Assembly (NCBI GenBank): GCA_045595725.1
Contig: JAZOAY010000035.1
Location: 1-18,751, forward strand
Reading direction: 5' to 3'
Length of the DNA stretch: 18,751 bases
From: SIG575 sp045595725
Lineage (GTDB): Bacteria > Bacillota > Clostridia > Oscillospirales > Acutalibacteraceae
Under the pieces are notes generated by a model. That model was given only the letters and a program-made list of their open reading frames with translations. It had not been told where the DNA came from and made no database searches. A program made the translations under genes and the position numbers. Below, piece by piece: positions 16,114 to 18,751 of this stretch (within the stretch, counting starts at the first letter, position 1; every line of letters starts with the position of its first letter).

Positions 16114-16632
16114 ATGTTTGTTGTATCGGTAAAATCTTCAAAGGTAAAGATTATTCTTGCAGTTGTTTTCGTACTTATCGTGGCTCTCATCTCTTTCCTG
16201 TTTATGGGGAAAGAATATTCTTCAGCTGTAGTTTCAGAGGGCGGCATCAGTCTCAGGGCATCGGATGAAAAAGAAAGAACGTCATTTCTTTCTCAGTTCG
16301 GATGGAATTTTGATACAGAGCCTCTGGAGGTAAGGGAGATTATAATACCGTCAGAATTTGACACCGCTTACACAGAGTACAATGCTTTGCAGAAAAGACA
16401 AAGCTTTGACCTTGAAAAATACAAAGGTCAGGTTGTGAAAAGGTGGACTTACAATATAAACAATTATCCCGGCTACGAGGGAAAGAAAGATTTCGTTCAG
16501 GCAAATCTTCTGATTTTTAACGGAAATGTTATCGGAGCAGATATAACTGTTTTCGGGGATGAAACAAAAATACAAACAATTGATTTTCCTGATTTAAATA
16601 AAGGACAGATTGAAAATGTTACAGAGAATTGA
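16114..16632 (+). CDS. Membrane-anchored DUF4830-like protein
   Basis: This 172-residue protein has a basic N-terminus, one membrane segment (about 11-31) and a probable extracytoplasmic domain of about 140 residues. The domain shows the pattern I associate with DUF4830: FLSQFGWNFDTEPLEVREI (58-76), IPSEFDTAYTEYNALQK (78-94), FDLEKYKGQ (98-106), WTYNINNYPGY (111-121) and VQANLLIFNGNVIGADI (128-144). The biochemical role of this family is not known to me. ATG 16114 has GAGGTGG (16102-16108) 5 bases upstream. A longer frame from 16039 would start inside the heptamer repeats and add a second odd hydrophobic stretch, so it is rejected. Its last 17 bases overlap the rsuA start, suggesting coupled translation. 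Confidence 0.75.
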   Translation: MFVVSVKSSKVKIILAVVFVLIVALISFLFMGKEYSSAVVSEGGISLRASDEKERTSFLSQFGWNFDTEPLEVREIIIPSEFDTAYTEYNALQKRQSFDLEKYKGQVVKRWTYNINNYPGYEGKKDFVQANLLIFNGNVIGADITVFGDETKIQTIDFPDLNKGQIENVTEN

Positions 16633-17329
16633 TAAAATTATTTCTTCACAACTGAATGTTTCGCGCAATGACACCCGCACTCTTATAAAAAAAGGTGCGG
16701 TTTTGTGTGACGGAGTTGTTATAACTGACGCAGGGGCAAAATGTGATGCAGAAAAAAGTGAAATTACCGTAAACGGAAAACCTCTTTTCTTCAAAGAGCA
16801 TATTTATATAATGATGAATAAGCCTCAGGGCATTGTAAGTGCAACAACAGACAGTAAAATCAAGACTGTTATCGACATTGTTCCCGATAATCTGAAAAGG
16901 AAAAATCTTTTTCCTGCAGGCAGACTTGATAAAGACACGGTGGGTTTTATGCTCATTACCGATGACGGAGATTTTGCCCACAGAATTCTGTCTCCTTCAA
17001 AGCACGTTGAAAAAACTTATATTGCACATCTTAGGGACAAGCTGTCAGATGAAGGCAGAGAAATCCTTGAAAAAGGTGCTGTGCTTTCAGATGGTACAGA
17101 GTGTATGGATGCCCGCGTAAAACTTCTTGATGAAGAAGGAAAAGTTGCAGAAATTACAATAAGAGAGGGTAAATATCATCAGATAAAAAGAATGTTTGCC
17201 TCTGTGGGCAATGAGGTAATTTTTCTTAAAAGAATTTCTATAGGAGGTCTTTCCCTTGACGAGACGCTCAAAGAGGGCGAATGCAGGGAAATAACGGAGA
17301 AAGAACTGGAACTTATAACAGCGAAATAA
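16616..17329 (+). CDS. rsuA: RsuA-family 16S rRNA pseudouridine synthase
   Basis: This 237-residue enzyme isomerises a uridine in 16S rRNA (position 516 in E. coli). The N-terminal S4 RNA-binding domain covers about 1-55 (RIDKIISSQLNVSRNDTRTLI). The catalytic domain has MNKPQGIVSAT (67-77), the catalytic motif GRLDKDTVGFMLITDDG with Asp105, and HRILSPSKHVEKTY, which fits RsuA better than RluB/RluE. REGKYHQIKRMFA is the conserved C-terminal motif. Usual members have TxGLLLLTNDG; the VGFM wording here is mildly divergent. ATG 16616 has AAGGA at 16601-16605; a TTG at 16610 is a less likely start. It overlaps the upstream DUF4830-like gene by 17 bases and ends in a terminator. Confidence 0.9.
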   Translation: MLQRIDKIISSQLNVSRNDTRTLIKKGAVLCDGVVITDAGAKCDAEKSEITVNGKPLFFKEHIYIMMNKPQGIVSATTDSKIKTVIDIVPDNLKRKNLFPAGRLDKDTVGFMLITDDGDFAHRILSPSKHVEKTYIAHLRDKLSDEGREILEKGAVLSDGTECMDARVKLLDEEGKVAEITIREGKYHQIKRMFASVGNEVIFLKRISIGGLSLDETLKEGECREITEKELELITAK

Positions 17330-17341
17330 AATAATCACCAT

Positions 17342-17370
17342 AAGGGAGGGTGTTGTGCCCTCTCTTTTTG
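17342..17370 (+). terminator. Rho-independent terminator after rsuA
   Basis: A 9-bp stem (AAGGGAGGG 17342-17350, CCCTCTCTT 17358-17366, one G-U pair) with a 7-base loop is followed by a T run to 17369. It starts 12 bases after the stop codon. Confidence 0.9.
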
Positions 17371-17745
17371 TTTAATGAAAAATGAACAATTAATGATTTC
17401 AGGTCCGCGACACTATTATATATAACAAAACCAATGTTTTTAACGTCGGGGACGTGCTTCCCGTCCCGAATTAAATCTTATGAAATTTTGCGGGAGCCAA
17501 AACGACTTCCCTACTATGTTGCTATTAGTTTTCATGAAAATAAACCTATAAATTATAATTTACGGGTATCTTCGTTTTAAAACCATAGGATATTTTTGAA
17601 AAAAACAGAATGTGTTGTGATAATGCACAAGAAAAAAATGACGAAGAACATGCTGTTTTTTTGGTCTTTATTTATAACTTTCATGAATGTTTTGTGAACA
17701 AGAACAAAAAATATAAAAATTTTTTATTAAATTATTACATTTCGG
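17371..17745. other. Long intergenic stretch with a GC-rich hairpin and no supported gene
   Basis: This stretch is mostly AT-rich. One island departs from the background: arms CGGGGACG (17447-17454) and CGTCCCG (17462-17468) form a bulged hairpin with a 7-base loop. It has no T run, so it is not a usual terminator. GGGA (17492-17495) and TCCC (about 17508-17511) could form a second weak hairpin. A 60-codon frame at 17610-17792 has no ribosome site and runs into the promoter, so no gene is called. Confidence 0.5.
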
Positions 17746-17774
17746 TTGCAAAATCAGTTACAAAAGTGTATAAT
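17746..17774 (+). promoter_or_regulatory. Promoter of the CdaR/PucR-type regulator
   Basis: TTGCAA (17746-17751), a 17-base spacer and a perfect TATAAT (17769-17774) form a good vegetative-type promoter. Transcription would begin near 17781, giving a leader of about 90 bases. Confidence 0.7.
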
Positions 17775-17804
17775 TGTTTTGTGTTTTGGTAGCAAAATGC
17801 ACAA

Positions 17805-17837
17805 CCACCCGAAAATACAGGTCAAATCGGGCGGTGG
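17805..17837 (+). promoter_or_regulatory. Hairpin in the leader of the CdaR/PucR-type gene
   Basis: CCACC (17805-17809) can pair with GGTGG (17833-17837) and the adjoining CGA with TCG, with a bulge; alternatively CCCGA pairs TCGGG. There is no T run, so it is not a plain terminator. A regulatory role is speculative. Confidence 0.3.
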
Positions 17838-17872
17838 TATGGGACAAAGATTAAAAAGTGAGAGGGATTTTT

Positions 17873-18751
17873 ATGGCAAATCGAGTATTTCAGAGTGTTG
17901 TTCATCAGATGAAGGATGCCATTGACAGAACTGTAGGTGTAATTGACGAGACAGGTGCGATTATTGCATGCAGTGAACTTTCAATTATCGGCGAAACAAT
18001 TGCGGATACCCGTATTGTGTTTGAAAACAACGAATGTGTGAAAGTCGGAACAAAAACTTTTAAGACACTTGGAAGCCGTGTTAATGCGGAATATGCTGCC
18101 TTTGTTGAAGGTGACGATTTCGAGGCTCAGAAACTTGTAAGTCTTGTCTGTATATCGCTTGAAAACATCAAGCAGTGCTATGATGAAAAATACGACAGAG
18201 GCAATTTTGTAAAGAATGTTATTCTTGACAATATACTTCCCGGTGACATCTTCCTTAAAGCAAGAGAACTCCGCTTTAACAGTGATGCATCGAGAGTTGT
18301 AATTCTTCTTAAAATCTTCGGTAAGGATGAAGTGGCTGCTCTGGAAACACTGCAGAACATTTTCCCCGACAAGACAAAGGATTTTGTCATCGGTATCAAC
18401 GAAACAGACATTGCCATTGTCAAAGAGGTTAAAGCTAACATTGAAACAAAAGATCTTGAAAAACTTGCTCGTTCAATAATTGACAGCCTTGGTGTTGAAT
18501 ACTATTCACATGTCCTTGTGGGTATCGGTTCAACTGTTACAGGCATTAAAACGCTTGCAAGAAGCTTTAAGGAAGCACAGGTTGCAACAGAAGTAGGTAA
18601 ATTCTTTGATACGGAAAAAATTGTTATCAGCTATGATAACCTTGGTATTGCAAGACTTATTTATCAGCTTCCCACAACTCTTTGCGAAATGTTCCTTAAA
18701 GAAGTGTTCAAAAAAGGCTCAATTGAAAGCCTTGACCACGAAACACTTTTC
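17873..18751 (+). CDS. CdaR/PucR-type transcriptional regulator (partial, C-terminus missing)
   Basis: The first 293 residues are in the window and the frame is open to the last base. It looks like a sugar-diacid/PucR-type regulator. The N-terminal sensor-like part (about 1-130) has DRTVGVIDETGAIIACSE. The middle region (about 140-255) resembles the divergent GGDEF-like module of these regulators (SRVVILLKIFGKDE, then VLVGIGSTVTGIKTLARSFKEAQVA). The last part, YDNLGIARLIYQLPTTLCE, is the helix just before the C-terminal helix-turn-helix of the family, which would be beyond the edge. No membrane segment is present, so it is cytoplasmic. AGAGGGA (17861-17867) precedes ATG 17873 by 5 bases. No obvious target gene is adjacent within the window. 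Confidence 0.75.
   Translation, partial: MANRVFQSVVHQMKDAIDRTVGVIDETGAIIACSELSIIGETIADTRIVFENNECVKVGTKTFKTLGSRVNAEYAAFVEGDDFEAQKLVSLVCISLENIKQCYDEKYDRGNFVKNVILDNILPGDIFLKARELRFNSDASRVVILLKIFGKDEVAALETLQNIFPDKTKDFVIGINETDIAIVKEVKANIETKDLEKLARSIIDSLGVEYYSHVLVGIGSTVTGIKTLARSFKEAQVATEVGKFFDTEKIVISYDNLGIARLIYQLPTTLCEMFLKEVFKKGSIESLDHETLF

Noticed and set aside
17610..17792. Possible small gene of 60 codons in the long intergenic stretch
   Set aside because: There is no Shine-Dalgarno site, composition is random-like, and it overlaps the regulator promoter.

Overview
The window looks like chromosome from a low-GC Clostridia-type Firmicute, probably a gut lineage. The evidence is strong AGGAGG-type ribosome binding sites, an MsmX/maltodextrin ABC importer of Firmicutes type, a DUF4830-like protein, surface proteins with InlB-B-like and Big2-like domains, and a CdaR/PucR-type regulator. 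No ribosomal RNA gene or other taxonomic marker is present, so genus is not claimed.

Layout. 1-156: end of a plus-strand gene, probably a CapD/FlaA1-type polysaccharide biosynthesis protein, with a terminator. 289-3936: large RND/MMPL-family membrane transporter whose second extracytoplasmic loop carries about seven tandem helical repeats of about 80 residues, then a terminator. 4204-7362: secreted or surface multidomain protein (signal peptide, glutamine-amidotransferase-like N-terminal domain, lipase-3-like hydrolase domain, InlB-B-like and Big2-like domains, and an aromatic hydrophobic tail). Its codon use differs from its neighbours. 7498-7527: hairpin between convergent transcription units.

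7586-12168 (minus strand): a compact four-gene operon for a maltose/maltodextrin-type ABC importer, read as ATPase (msmX/malK-like, TTG start), lipoprotein binding protein, MalF-like permease and MalG-like permease. It is divergent from uvrC.

12299-17329 (plus strand): housekeeping cluster of uvrC (excision repair), rsmD (16S rRNA methylation), coaD (coenzyme A synthesis), a coiled-coil protein, a terminator, then a membrane-anchored DUF4830-like protein overlapping an rsuA-type pseudouridine synthase, and a terminator. 17374-17872 is a long AT-rich intergenic stretch that ends in a good promoter and a structured leader for a CdaR/PucR-type regulator, which runs off the window before its DNA-binding domain.

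For several genes the longest open frame is not the likely gene. Ribosome-binding-site placement moves the starts of the 4204, 12299, 15270, 16114 and 16616 genes downstream. No CRISPR array, insertion sequence, phage gene, tRNA or rRNA was seen. The most unusual items are the repeat-expanded MMPL transporter and the multidomain lipase-like surface protein.
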